Of a stretch of 64,000 bases of DNA, positions 47,472 through 56,921 are shown piece by piece (position 1 is the first letter of the stretch; each line of letters starts with the position of its first letter). The notes beneath the pieces were generated by a model. It saw only the letters and a list, made by a program, of their open reading frames with translations. It was not told the origin of the DNA and made no database searches. Position numbers and translations under genes: made by a program. The DNA is from JAKAGZ01 sp963772675 (GTDB lineage Bacteria; Bacteroidota; Ignavibacteria; Ignavibacteriales; Ignavibacteriaceae), in the NCBI GenBank assembly GCA_963772675.1, contig CAVYYF010000005.1, forward strand, positions 1,150,129-1,214,128, read 5' to 3'.

Positions 47472-48489
47472 ATGTATTACTCCGGAATCGATCAGCATAA
47501 ACTTTTTTCATACATCACAACTGTAGATAGTGATGGTAAAATCGTTAAAGAAGCAAAACTTATCAATAACAACTTTGAGATCGTTAATTACTTCAACTCT
47601 CTCGGTAAAGAACATATCGCAACTGTAGAGACCACCGGTGGCTGGTACTGGATGAATGATCTTCTCAGCTCTCTGGGTATTCCCTTAAAGCTTGCTCACG
47701 CTAAATATCTTAAAGCAATTTCTTATGCTAAAGTTAAAACAGATAAAGTTGATTCCAACATCCTTGCTCAACTTCTACGCCTGGACTTTATTCCTGAAGC
47801 CTATAAAATACCTGATGATATCCGAACTCTTCGCGATACCCTAAGAGCCAGGTTAAGATTGTCTGTAAAGAGAACCAGTTGCCTGAACTTTATGCATCGT
47901 ATGTTAGAGAAGTTTAATATCTCCGATCCAGCACTTCTCAACAACTTCTACAGACTTCAGTATCAACAGTTTGAAATTCAATCAAAATTACTCAAAGAAC
48001 AAATGCTTACACTTGAAAAATCTCTTTATCCTTCCCTAATACCCAATGAAGATATTCAACGTCTTGCTCTGGATACCGGGCATTGGTAAAATGAATGCCT
48101 TCACTATTTTGCTTGAAGTTGGAGACATTAATCGTTTTCATTCTGAGAAAACTTTCTTCTCCTACTGCCGTCTTGTTCCTTCTGCCCGTAACTCTGCAGG
48201 TAAAACAAAACAACGTTCTTCAAAAGATGGAAACAGATACCTGAAAATCGTCTTCTCAGATGCTGCCGTTCACGCCCTGCAATACTATCCGGTTATCAAG
48301 AGATATCACAGTTCAAAACTCAGAAAAAAGAAAAAACAGGTCGCTAAAGCAATCATCTCAAAAGAAATTGCCCGTATTGTTTATCACGTACTTAAAGACA
48401 AGACTAATTTTAATAACCAATTCAAAGGAAAAGAATTACAACATAAAAAATATGTTCAATGGCCGCGCATCACAAGCCCCGACGTCTAA
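47472..48489 (+). pseudogene. IS110-family transposase, broken by a one-base insertion
   Basis: Compared with the intact copy at 58216, a G has been inserted at about 48066, splitting the frame into 47472-48089 (DEDD catalytic N-terminus with YYSGIDQHKL and TDKVDSNILAQLLR) and 48046-48489 (transposase_20 part with DGNRYLKIVFSDAAV). A good GGAGG precedes the start. The element may still be moved by the protein from copy 2. Confidence 0.88.
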
Positions 48490-48698
48490 CTAGTCGCTCC
48501 AAGACTCTCCGTGCTGGAATGGGAAGTGATGCGCTAGCCTAAAATATATCTGGGATAATTTAAGCCCCATAAGCGGTTTGGTTGCCAGAACATTTTATAA
48601 TTGTTTCTTGGCAAGTTCAATTGATATTAATAAGGCTATCAGTTTTTAATTCAAAGAACTTCTGTAAGATTTTTATCTTACTTAAATTTTTATGCCCT
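48490..48698 (+). ncRNA. Candidate bridge/seek RNA region of IS110 copy 1
   Basis: IS1111-type elements encode their target-choosing RNA in the right non-coding end. Here that segment is long, conserved between the two copies and contains small inverted repeats. It includes TAAGCGGTT (48570-48578), the same nine bases as the IS-target joint at 48717-48725. Assigned by position and family knowledge, not by a covariance model. Confidence 0.45.
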
Positions 48699-48736
48699 AT
48701 TGACTTTTTACTTTTTTAAGCGGTTAGCTGTAAATA

Positions 48737-49420
48737 TCATAAACTATAATAAAAGCTCAGAAGATTGTCATAACACGATAAAGCTTCTGGATGACATCTA
48801 CCTCCAACTAGAACACAGTCTATTTCTGCTGCCTTTGCTCCACCTAAATCTCTTCTTGGTGAATCTCCAATAACTAAGGCTTCTTTATTAGATACGCCAA
48901 GTTCTTTTACTACCATTTGAAAAGGTCTGGGGGACGGTTTTACAATACCGTGATCAGATGAAAAAGAAATAGATTTAAACAAACAAATTATTCCCAATTC
49001 CTTAAAAAGATTAATCCATAAATCTTTTGGCGACCAAATATCAATAACTGCTCCTAATATATATTTATCACTCAAGTTATGAAGAACTTTTATATAGTCC
49101 TCAGGAATTTGTCCTAATTCATGAAAAGCAAATGTATTCACAATTTTTTTTAATTCGGCATCAGTGATTTCAATTTCTGACACTTCTTTAATTGCTTCTT
49201 CCAAAGAAGGGAAGCTGTTTCTATATTTCTTGTCTGGATACCTAATGTCAAGATATTCGAATGCTGAACGAATTATTTGATTTAGATAATCTTTCTCAAG
49301 ATTTCCACCAATGCTTTTATAATAAACTGAGAAATCTTCAGTTTCTCCAAACCTATCTTCACCAAACATGAAAGTACTATTCATATCTAGCAATAATGCC
49401 TTTTTTGATTTGATATCCAT
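48737..49420 (-). CDS. HAD-superfamily hydrolase, cassette gene
   Basis: 227 residues with HAD motif I LLDMNSTFMFG (nucleophile D12; the second Asp position is Asn-Ser-Thr, DMNST instead of DxDGT), and motifs III/IV KPSPRPFQMV and VIGDSPRRDLGGAKAA. Probably a phosphatase of the dehalogenase-like group. The lack of the second acid in motif I makes activity uncertain. It fills the cassette between GTTAGCTGTAAA (48723) and TTTACAGCTAAC (49431). Confidence 0.82.
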   Translation of the reverse strand: MDIKSKKALLLDMNSTFMFGEDRFGETEDFSVYYKSIGGNLEKDYLNQIIRSAFEYLDIRYPDKKYRNSFPSLEEAIKEVSEIEITDAELKKIVNTFAFHELGQIPEDYIKVLHNLSDKYILGAVIDIWSPKDLWINLFKELGIICLFKSISFSSDHGIVKPSPRPFQMVVKELGVSNKEALVIGDSPRRDLGGAKAAEIDCVLVGGRCHPEALSCYDNLLSFYYSL

Positions 49421-49430
49421 AATAAACTAA

Positions 49431-49627
49431 TTTACAGCTAACGGAGTGGCTGCTAACCCGCCGCCCATAACTTGAGTGCCGAATTAATTCCGTCGCATTT
49501 AATTTACAAAAACTGTTAATTAATAAAAGAACGTTGCACGTGATAATAGCTTTTTAGTACCAACCCGAATAACCCAAATTATGCCGCCACTACGGAGCGG
49601 TCGGTGTTGAGCAGCGGGTTATATGCC
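49431..49627 (-). repeat. attC-like site 3
   Basis: Edges TTTACAGCTAAC (49431-49442) and GTTATATGCC (49618-49627). Arms GCTGCT-AAC on the left and GTTGAGCAGC on the right pair. Left edge is the exact reverse complement of the start of the HAD cassette, 12 of 12 bases. Confidence 0.82.
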
Positions 49628-49655
49628 TTTCTTATTTTCAATTGTTATTCAAATA

Positions 49656-50312
49656 TTAATCAATATTATTTCCCTTATCTTCAGAAAATATTTCCTCAGA
49701 TCTTTTTCCCATTTCAGTCGCAATTACCTGTCCATCTTCACCCTGCTCTTTTAGTTTCTCGATAATATTATGATAACTTTTAGAATCTCTATCTTGGCTT
49801 AATTTAAAAACATTATCCATTTCAATTACTTCTATTTCAAAAGCAACAATTGCGTGCATTACTTTTTGTTTAAACTCATTTGGAAGGTTATCAAATACTG
49901 TTGTAGATTTTTGATTATAGTTTTCAAAATGAAGGGCTGTTTTTCGCAGCACATCCTCTAATGCAGCAACATCTAAAAATCGAATAATACCTTTTATATG
50001 TACACTCATATAGTTCCAAGTAGATGCTGTATAAGGATTGCTATACCAAGTACCGCTTACATAAGTGTGGTTGCCAGTGAAAACTACAAGAACATTGTTA
50101 TTATGCAGAAAAGCTTTATGATGGTCTGTATTTTTCATTATATGACCTCTTAATATTTTTTTGCCGTTTTGCTCTTCAATAAAAACTGGAACTTGTGTAG
50201 CAACAGGTTTGTTTTCAGAGTCACACCCGGTTAAAAAGGCAAATGGATGCTGGTCAATAAATTCCTTAATAACTTGAGGATTATTTTCTTTGTGATAGGG
50301 TAAATTATACAT
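49656..50312 (-). CDS. PaiB-like FMN-binding split-barrel protein, cassette gene
   Basis: 218 residues with MYNLPYHKENNPQVI, QHPFAFLTG, GHIMKNTDHHKAF and YVSGTWY motifs of the PaiB/negative transcriptional regulator family, a flavin-reductase-like barrel. Members were described as affecting protease and sporulation genes, but most are unstudied. It is the only gene of the cassette bounded by GTTATATGCC (49618) and GGCATATAAC (50440). Confidence 0.85.
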   Translation of the reverse strand: MYNLPYHKENNPQVIKEFIDQHPFAFLTGCDSENKPVATQVPVFIEEQNGKKILRGHIMKNTDHHKAFLHNNNVLVVFTGNHTYVSGTWYSNPYTASTWNYMSVHIKGIIRFLDVAALEDVLRKTALHFENYNQKSTTVFDNLPNEFKQKVMHAIVAFEIEVIEMDNVFKLSQDRDSKSYHNIIEKLKEQGEDGQVIATEMGKRSEEIFSEDKGNNID

Positions 50313-50439
50313 ATTTATTAAAATATTTTATTTTACAATTAGTTAATTATTTCAACTTATTTCCAGAATTCCGATTAAGAATTTAAATAATTATATGTAA
50401 CGCCAAGGTAATTTTATCCAATTCCTGATTTATTATTTG

Positions 50440-50496
50440 GGCATATAACTCCTACTTATGCCGAATTCTCAATCCCCAATTCGGCTGTTATTTAAG
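50440..50496 (-). repeat. Short attC-like site 4
   Basis: 57 bp: GGCATATAAC (50440-50449), central inverted repeat GCCGAATT / AATTCGGC, and GTTATTTAAG (50487-50496). It has the length of the shortest classical attC sites. From here to 50863 there is only AT-rich DNA with two similar palindromes (AGAATATTTTTCT near 50494 and AGAATATTATTCT near 50607). Confidence 0.65.
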
Positions 50497-50863
50497 AATA
50501 TTTTTCTAATATATAAACTAAAATATAAATTCGTTTTAGCACCTAAATAATTAAATAATAAATATTTACACCAATATTATAAACCCTGGGCAGGCTGATA
50601 TATAAGAATATTATTCTCATATATCATCTGGTATCTAATGGGCCTCTAACGCCGATTCCTCTATTTAATAAAATTTATTTCAGCCAGGTCCCCGAAAATA
50701 TTTTATAAGCGTAACAATCGCTTTAATTTAGCAAAAAAAGCCCCATTTGTAAACGAAAATAAAAAAATTAAATGAAGCGAAAGCAGTATATTTAAAGGGT
50801 AAAATAATCACAACAGTTTATTAATTTATATCTGTTTGGCTTTATAAATTATGGGGGTGATAT

Positions 50864-51031
50864 ATGCCGGTATATGATTTCAAATGCAATAAGTGCAACA
50901 AAACTTTTTCACTTCAGTTAAGCATTAGCGAATACAGCAGCAAAAAAACTTTTACCTGTCCTAAGTGCAAAAGCAGAAGCGTTAAGAGGGTTTATTCTGG
51001 TTTTATGGCAGTTACTTCAAAAAAAAGCTGA
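50864..51031 (+). CDS. FmdB-type zinc-ribbon protein, 55 residues
   Basis: Starts MPVYDFKCNKCNKTF, continues with a second CPKC pair (TCPKCKSRSV): the two-knuckle zinc ribbon of the FmdB family of small regulatory or ribosome-associated proteins. A G-rich run (ATGGGGGTG) about ten bases before the ATG may be its ribosome binding site. Apart from the transposases it is the only plus-strand gene in the array. Confidence 0.8.
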   Translation: MPVYDFKCNKCNKTFSLQLSISEYSSKKTFTCPKCKSRSVKRVYSGFMAVTSKKS

Positions 51032-51120
51032 AGTCAGAATTGGCGGACTTAATCATTTAATAAATCTCTTATAAATGACTAAGTCAAAAATAGAATACAA
51101 ATAATCTGCTATTTACTCTT

Positions 51121-52110
51121 TTATCTTGGCATTGCAGATTCAAATGCAGTGATTATTTCATCCATTTGTTTATCGAAATTTTTATCAACTACTTGTCGAG
51201 ACGGATCAGCATCATACCAGGCGATGATTTCTTTTACTCCAAGAGAGTAGGGGATAGTTGCAGAAAAATCGGGTACAATACTTTTGATTTTTGAATTATC
51301 GAAAATCATACTGTGAGTCTTATCACCTAAAAGTCCGGCGCCCCAACTCGGGTTAAACTTTGCTATCACATCAGAGGGAATATGAATTATTTGTGCTTCT
51401 GATCCGGCAGCACCGGCGGTAATTTCAAATATCTGGTTCCAGGTTAAAAGTTCATCAGAAGTGATAGTAAAAGCCTCACCAATAGCGTGACTGTTACCCA
51501 GCAAACCAACAAAACCTTTTGCAAAATCCTTATGATGAGTCAGCACCCACAACGAAGATCCATCGCCGTGAACAATAACTTTCTTACCTTTTCGCATCCG
51601 GTCAACCACAGTATATCCTCCTTCAAACGGTAATGCGGTCCAATCATATGTATGTGAGGGACGCACTATAGTGATTGGGAAATTTTCTTCACGATAAGCT
51701 TTCATCAATCTATCTTCGCAGTCAATTTTCCCCTGTGAATAATCCCAGTAAGGGTTGTAAAGCGGGGTAGATTCGGTAACCGGCAGCCTTACCGGCGGAG
51801 TTTGATAGGCAGATGCCGAACTGATAAAAATATATTGACTTGTTCTGCCTTTGAATAATTTTAGGTCAGTTTCTATGTGTTCAGGTGAATAGGCAACCCA
51901 GTTAACAACTACATCAAACTTCATATCTCCAAGTGCTTTTTTAGCTGAATTTATATCACGAATATCTCCTTTTAACACGTGAGCACCTTTAGGCACAGGC
52001 CTTGTAGTTTGACCTCGGTTTAATAAGTAAAGATCGATACCTTTTTCAACAGCGAGTGGTGCACAGCCAGAGCTGATTATGCCAGTGCCTCCAATAAATA
52101 ATACTTTCAC
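51121..52110 (-). CDS. NAD-dependent epimerase/dehydratase family protein
   Basis: 329 residues, Rossmann start FIGGTGIISSGCAPLA, then a short-chain-dehydrogenase-like core with SSASAY and a YSQGK catalytic motif (Tyr and Lys), and the substrate region IVRPSHTYD. Resembles the plant-type CSP41/isomerase-like epimerases. Substrate unknown. It lies in the 50.5-54.3 kb part of the array where attC sites are missing. Confidence 0.83.
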   Translation of the reverse strand: MKVLFIGGTGIISSGCAPLAVEKGIDLYLLNRGQTTRPVPKGAHVLKGDIRDINSAKKALGDMKFDVVVNWVAYSPEHIETDLKLFKGRTSQYIFISSASAYQTPPVRLPVTESTPLYNPYWDYSQGKIDCEDRLMKAYREENFPITIVRPSHTYDWTALPFEGGYTVVDRMRKGKKVIVHGDGSSLWVLTHHKDFAKGFVGLLGNSHAIGEAFTITSDELLTWNQIFEITAGAAGSEAQIIHIPSDVIAKFNPSWGAGLLGDKTHSMIFDNSKIKSIVPDFSATIPYSLGVKEIIAWYDADPSRQVVDKNFDKQMDEIITAFESAMPR

Positions 52111-52240
52111 TATAATTATCTCCTGTTATTATTCTATAATTAAATCTCGCTAAATAATATTTTTATTGCAAGGTTCAGATGAATAAATCCATTTTTTCTA
52201 ATCCGGTATTTATTTTTATATCGAGGCATTTAATAATCTT

Positions 52241-53026
52241 TTATAAATCATCAACAGGTGCTTCGTGTTCAATCCAGTTTTGTTCGCTGTCCTTTAGGAA
52301 ATAATTAGGCCAGTCAACAGTCTTTTCCGTAAAATTAATAAAGCTCAGAATTTCAGTGCAAAAGCTGTTTACCATTTTAAGAGTATGGTTGTTGAACAAA
52401 TCATCTATCTTTTGCATAAGATTTAACGGTTTATTTTCAGCAGTTTCCAGAACTTTCAGCATCCATTTATGGTAGGGGTAAAGTAATTGATTTTCATTAA
52501 GAATTATCCTGCTTGCAAACAAAACTATCTTTTGAATTGATAAATAAACCAGGTATTTATTTTTCTTTTTCAGTGCTTCACTATAATACCATTTCCAGGC
52601 AAGAAGCTGGGAAGCAAATCGCCTTTTTCTCTCATCTTGTTGATGTACTGGATATCTTGCAATTTCATTCAGAGTATGCTGAAGCTTTTCAATTTTTGAA
52701 TAAAGAATTCTATTATCCTTAAAGGCATATCGTGCAGGATCACTTCCCCTGGATTTTATTTTATCCAAAAAATTGATATCAACTGCTTTACAATCTATAT
52801 ATCCATTTTCGTAAGTACATATATCCCACAAACTGAAAGCTAATTTATTCTGCTCTTTTCGTTTTAAATATTCATCAGGATTGACAATTAAAATGATATC
52901 TATATCCGAATCATCAACCGAAAAACCATGCGCTATGGAGCCGCCTAAAAGCATAGCTAATATTGTTTCATCTTTTGTATACTTTGTAAGGAATTTGTCA
53001 ATAGCTTCCTGGTGATGTTGCTCCAT
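52241..53026 (-). CDS. Nucleotidyltransferase (aminoglycoside adenylyltransferase-like fold)
   Basis: 261 residues with the pol-beta-type motif GGSIAHGFSVDDSDIDI (GGS at 28-30, metal aspartates D41 and D43), followed by a helical C-terminal domain. Related to MNT and aminoglycoside nucleotidyltransferases; no evidence that it confers resistance. Minus strand, as its neighbours. Confidence 0.78.
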   Translation of the reverse strand: MEQHHQEAIDKFLTKYTKDETILAMLLGGSIAHGFSVDDSDIDIILIVNPDEYLKRKEQNKLAFSLWDICTYENGYIDCKAVDINFLDKIKSRGSDPARYAFKDNRILYSKIEKLQHTLNEIARYPVHQQDERKRRFASQLLAWKWYYSEALKKKNKYLVYLSIQKIVLFASRIILNENQLLYPYHKWMLKVLETAENKPLNLMQKIDDLFNNHTLKMVNSFCTEILSFINFTEKTVDWPNYFLKDSEQNWIEHEAPVDDL

Positions 53027-53279
53027 AAGAGTTCCTTATGAAATTTAGTAACTAATTTTGAGGTTGTTAACCGGGCCGTTTTAAAAAAGTTCTATAATAA
53101 CAATTTTACTTTTTACCGTATAGTGAATTTAACAAAAAGAAATTTCTAATATTTACTTTTATAAAACTGTGATTTATGGATAGAAACTAGCTTTTGACAG
53201 AGTGAAGTGGCAAATGCAATTTCCGGTTAGTTTGTTTTTCTTTTTTGTGTAACCAAATTTTCTATTTACAAGTTAGGTG

Positions 53280-54350
53280 CTATTTTTTATCTTTTTTATT
53301 TTTCAAATACGTATGTACTAATCTTCCGAACTTTTTATCTTTCTGTCTCTTTTCATAATATGACATTTCGTGATATAAGGACTCTTTATAAATTTTTATA
53401 TAGTTATCGTATCGCTCTTTGGAAATTTGGCCTTGTTCCACAGCTTTTAGAATTGCGCAACCTTTTTCAACAGTATGGGTGCAATCCTTAAAGCGACACT
53501 GGTTTGATAATTCTGCTATTTCATTAAATGTATCATTGAGTCCTGAATCCATAGAGATTATACCAAGTTCACGCATCCCCGGGTTGTCTATTACTATCGA
53601 ACCGTTTTCTAATACGATAAGTTCACGTCGCGTAGTGGTATGTTTGCCACGTCCGTCTTTTTCTCTTATTGGTTGAGTCTTATGTAATTCTTTGTGTATT
53701 AAATTATTCAATAATGTGGTTTTGCCGACACCCGATGAACCCAGCAAACAAAAAGTTTTAGCAGGAATAAAGTAAGCTTTAATGTTTTCAATATCGGTGA
53801 TATTATTATTACTGAAAGCCTCAATTTTTATATCAGGTGCAATTTTATGAATATCATTTTTCTTTTTATCGATTTCATCTGTGCTTATTAGGTCACTTTT
53901 ACTTAAGAATATAACGGGAGTAATATTACTTTCATTTATCATCACCAGGTAACGTTCAAGCCTTCTTAAATTAAAATTAGAATCAAGCGATTGCATAATA
54001 ATTGCCGTATCTATATTTGCGGCAATTAGTTGATACTCAATTTTTTTTCCGGGTGTTTTCCTTTTTAGTAATGTTTTCCGGGGGAATATTTCGTGAATGA
54101 TGGCTAAAGAATCATCATCTAGCAATTGTGTGTATATCCAATCGCCAACGGTCGGTAAATCAAGTGATGACTCAGAATTAAATAATAATTTTCCGGTTAA
54201 TTCTGCGTAAATATCACTCTTACCATTTGAAACAACAAAACTATTTCTATTTACACTGATTACTCTTGCAATTTGAAAGTCGTTTAATTTTGTCGTTTCG
54301 GTTTTATCCTGGAACCATTTATCGAATCCAAGTTTTTCAATATCATTCAT
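53280..54350 (-). CDS. rsgA: Ribosome small subunit-dependent GTPase A
   Basis: 356 residues: N-terminal OB fold, circularly permuted GTPase (SKSD as G4 before GSSGVGKTTLLNNL as G1, then DNPGMRELGI as G3) and a C-terminal zinc site (QCRFKDCTHTVEKGCAI). RsgA helps maturation of the 30S subunit. It is bounded on the right by attC-like site 5; no matching left edge was found. An rsgA copy in a cassette region is unusual and may be a second copy in the genome. Confidence 0.92.
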   Translation of the reverse strand: MNDIEKLGFDKWFQDKTETTKLNDFQIARVISVNRNSFVVSNGKSDIYAELTGKLLFNSESSLDLPTVGDWIYTQLLDDDSLAIIHEIFPRKTLLKRKTPGKKIEYQLIAANIDTAIIMQSLDSNFNLRRLERYLVMINESNITPVIFLSKSDLISTDEIDKKKNDIHKIAPDIKIEAFSNNNITDIENIKAYFIPAKTFCLLGSSGVGKTTLLNNLIHKELHKTQPIREKDGRGKHTTTRRELIVLENGSIVIDNPGMRELGIISMDSGLNDTFNEIAELSNQCRFKDCTHTVEKGCAILKAVEQGQISKERYDNYIKIYKESLYHEMSYYEKRQKDKKFGRLVHTYLKNKKDKK

Positions 54351-54360
54351 ATTTCACAAA

Positions 54361-54567
54361 GCGTTTAACGAAGTTGAAAATAACCAGCGCCCCAGCACAA
54401 AAAGTCACTTTGAAAACAACTGCAGGTGATTTAGTCCGTCTCTGGCAGAGTTTGTAAATTAACCGTACTAGCCGGCTGTAACACTTGCTTTGCCGGGATT
54501 TAGTTTAATACTCTACTGCCGAACAGCAATATTTTTTATTTCATAAAACTTAAGGACAGCATAATGC
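54361..54567 (-). repeat. attC-like site 5, right end lost
   Basis: Begins GCGTTTAAC (54361-54369) then GAAGTTGAAAATAACCAGCGCC, like sites 2 and 11. It keeps the inner segment (GCCGGCTGTAACA, TAGTTTAATA, CTGCCGAACAGCAA) but the final 60 bp with the GTTRRRY edge are missing after about 54560. Confidence 0.65.
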
Positions 54568-54577
54568 AGTTTTACTT

Positions 54578-55531
54578 TCAATTGTTTGTTTTCGTTTTTT
54601 GAATTCTGTCATAATCATTCAGAGCCAGCCTAATGCTTGCGATAATTGTTTCAGGATCGTCTTTGGGGATGTAATGCCCTGAATTTGACAAATAAATTAG
54701 CTTCCCATATTTAAGTGGGTTTAATAATTCAATCCAGCGCTTCATTTGAATATTATTATTAATTCTAAACAATTTCTCTTTATCAAAACTAGTTTCTCCC
54801 CGGTCATCGGGTCCTTTAGGATATTCACCTGCTTTAATAAAATGAACGGGAACATCAGGAAGGGGTATGCTGTCACAATCTTTAAAATTATTTTGGGTTA
54901 ATTGCACGGATATTTTTACTTCCTCAACATAAAAATTCGGCATTTCATCATAAAGCTTTTCTTTGAATTTAGTGTACGGTTTTGCAAACATAGAGTCGAT
55001 TTGGTGTTTGGTTAATCCAATTTCTAAATATGGAAGATCTCCGTCATCTCCCTTTTTAGTGAAGTCAATAGGATCAACAAAAATCAGTCCGGCAATTTCA
55101 TCCGGGTGTTTTGATGCAAAACTTCTGATATATGCACCGCCGAATGAGTGGCCAACTAACAAATATGGCGGGTTAAGACCCTTCTCTAAAAGCATTGATT
55201 TTAAGTTACTATTAATATGTCCTACTGTTGGAGGCAGGCTGTCATTTTCAGATTCTCCAATTCTTGGTCTGTTATAGGAAAAAACAACGGAGGTTTTGGA
55301 AACTTCATTAATTATGTTTTTCCAATAATCATATTTAGTTGCCATTCCATTTTCCAGGACAATTACAGGTTTACCAGGTTGATTATTTTCCAGTCCAGCA
55401 ATAAAAACCTCTATTTTCTTTCCGTTCACTGTCATAAATTCTTTTTGTCCAAAACCATAATTGCTCAGTCCCAGAATCATTACAATTGCTGATATTAGTA
55501 TTCGTTTCATTGAATTTCTCATTAACCACAC
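54578..55531 (-). CDS. Exported alpha/beta-hydrolase, cassette gene
   Basis: 317 residues with a signal peptide (MKRILISAIVMILGLSN after a possible nine-residue extension), nucleophile elbow LLVGHSFGGAYI, acid in FVDPIDF and catalytic His in SNSGHYIPKDD. Substrate unknown. Its right edge is site 6; the left edge was lost together with the end of site 5. Confidence 0.82.
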   Translation of the reverse strand: MWLMRNSMKRILISAIVMILGLSNYGFGQKEFMTVNGKKIEVFIAGLENNQPGKPVIVLENGMATKYDYWKNIINEVSKTSVVFSYNRPRIGESENDSLPPTVGHINSNLKSMLLEKGLNPPYLLVGHSFGGAYIRSFASKHPDEIAGLIFVDPIDFTKKGDDGDLPYLEIGLTKHQIDSMFAKPYTKFKEKLYDEMPNFYVEEVKISVQLTQNNFKDCDSIPLPDVPVHFIKAGEYPKGPDDRGETSFDKEKLFRINNNIQMKRWIELLNPLKYGKLIYLSNSGHYIPKDDPETIIASIRLALNDYDRIQKTKTNN

Positions 55532-55556
55532 TCCTTAGATGATATTATCAGATTAC

Positions 55557-55749
55557 ACACATAACGGAGTTGATTTAAACTGCCGCCAATAACAACAATG
55601 TAGCTTAACTTACCTAGGCCAATAATTATTAAAAAACTTTCTTAACAGTACTAACTTCAAAAGTAACTTAGTTTTAGTTACCTAACTTGAAAATCCTAAA
55701 CCGACAGCGTCGAAGAGGCAGTCGGCTTAAAGAACAGGATATATCGCTT
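55557..55749 (-). repeat. attC-like site 6
   Basis: Left edge ACACATAAC (55557-55565), right edge AACAGGATATATCGC (GGATATA in place of GGTTATA). Arms TTTAAACTGCC on the left and GGCAGTCGGCTTAAA on the right pair. Inner part contains CCAATAATTATTAA, shared with sites 7, 10 and 11. Confidence 0.7.
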
Positions 55750-55786
55750 TATAATTTAAAAATGGAAAACAATATTTATATTTTAT

Positions 55787-56698
55787 CTATTTATAAAGTA
55801 CTTTTAATGCTCTACTTATACCACCCGCATAACAAGAAGAATGAGTTTCACCCTCAAAAATGTGTGTTTCCAATTTTAATTTAGGATAATCCCGGGACTC
55901 AAGACGACCCGCCAATTTATACATATCACCGATAGATGACAGATCTTCTAAACTGCCAACACTCATAAATAAGTTTACAGGCAAATCTTTATGTGCGTCA
56001 TTATATTTTTTTTCATATTCTAAAATTACTTTATTATCCCACCATATTGACGGACTCCCAGCATAGTATCTTTGGAATGTTTCTGGTTTACTAAAAACTG
56101 TAAAAAGTGTAAATAATCCACCGTGAGAATAACCCATCAACGCACGATCATCTTGGTTTACACGGTAGTTTGATTCAATATATGGTATAAGTTCGGTACT
56201 AATAAATTCAAGAAAACTCCGGGCTCCACCGGATTTGGAAACTATATTATTTCTTCCGCTAGCCCGGGCTAAATAAGTTTCCCATTTCTTATCGTCTTCA
56301 GGGGAACTGGTTGGTGTTAAGTCTCTTCGTCGCAATGCAGCCCAATCCTCCAGACCTTTGATTTTGTATCCAATGCCTACAACTAAAATTCTGGGTATTT
56401 CCTTTTCGGGGAAGCTTAAGATATTTACAATATTACTTATCAAATTAAAATTTCTATTTGCATCAGCACAATACAATACGGGATAAGATATTGAATCGTT
56501 TTGAAAGTAGTCGGCGGGAAAAGAAATATAAATTTCTAAATCCTCGCCCAGGATATTAGAATGAAGAATTTTTGTTTCGGTTCTAAATAATAATGATTTT
56601 GACTGACTTTGTATAGGAAAAGTATTAAAGAAGAAGAATACGAATACGATAAAAATACTCCCGACTTTACCAAAAGTGGTTTCCTTATTTTTTATCAT
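55787..56698 (-). CDS. Exported esterase of the Fes/IroE (esterase D-like) type, cassette gene
   Basis: 303 residues, N-terminal hydrophobic segment, SFPADYFQNDSISYPVLY at the start of the fold, nucleophile elbow LMGYSHGGLFTLF and histidine in EGETHSS. The family includes enterobactin esterases and S-formylglutathione hydrolase-like enzymes; the substrate is not predictable. Bounded by sites 6 and 7. Confidence 0.85.
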   Translation of the reverse strand: MIKNKETTFGKVGSIFIVFVFFFFNTFPIQSQSKSLLFRTETKILHSNILGEDLEIYISFPADYFQNDSISYPVLYCADANRNFNLISNIVNILSFPEKEIPRILVVGIGYKIKGLEDWAALRRRDLTPTSSPEDDKKWETYLARASGRNNIVSKSGGARSFLEFISTELIPYIESNYRVNQDDRALMGYSHGGLFTLFTVFSKPETFQRYYAGSPSIWWDNKVILEYEKKYNDAHKDLPVNLFMSVGSLEDLSSIGDMYKLAGRLESRDYPKLKLETHIFEGETHSSCYAGGISRALKVLYK

Positions 56699-56722
56699 AA
56701 TATAGCCTCTTTTTTAATTAAT

Positions 56723-56911
56723 GGTATAACGGCTTTGTGCTTAACCCGCAGCCCAGAACTGCAATGCCGAATAAAAAACTAGCGCCAATAATTATTAACA
56801 AATTTATTTAATAGAACAACCTCACTTGCAATGCTTACCTCGTTAACAAAACCCGATAACTTGAAAAATGCCGCAATGAAAACGTGGTCGAATGGAAAAG
56901 CTGGTTAGGCA
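56723..56911 (-). repeat. attC-like site 7
   Basis: Left edge GGTATAAC (56723-56730), right edge GTTAGGCA (56904-56911), a perfect GTTRRRY. Shared inner parts AATGCCGAATAAA, CCAATAATTATTAAC and AATGCCGCAATGAAAACG. Confidence 0.8.
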
Positions 56912-56921
56912 TTATTTTGAA

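Larger units (their letters stand above)
47405..48721 (+). mobile_element. IS110-family (IS1111-type) element, copy 1
   Basis: 1317 bp, nearly identical to 58149-59464. Ends read GGATATTTCC and TTAAGC. Subterminal inverted repeats match at 17 of 18 bases (47415-47432 and 48699-48716). No target duplication is seen. It sits between TTGATTTGCA and GGTTAGCTG of attC 2, just before the cassette joining point. Left non-coding part 67 bp, right part 232 bp. Confidence 0.85.

Noticed and set aside
52241..53026. Aminoglycoside resistance gene
   Set aside because: Only the general nucleotidyltransferase motif is shared; nothing in the sequence supports an aminoglycoside substrate.
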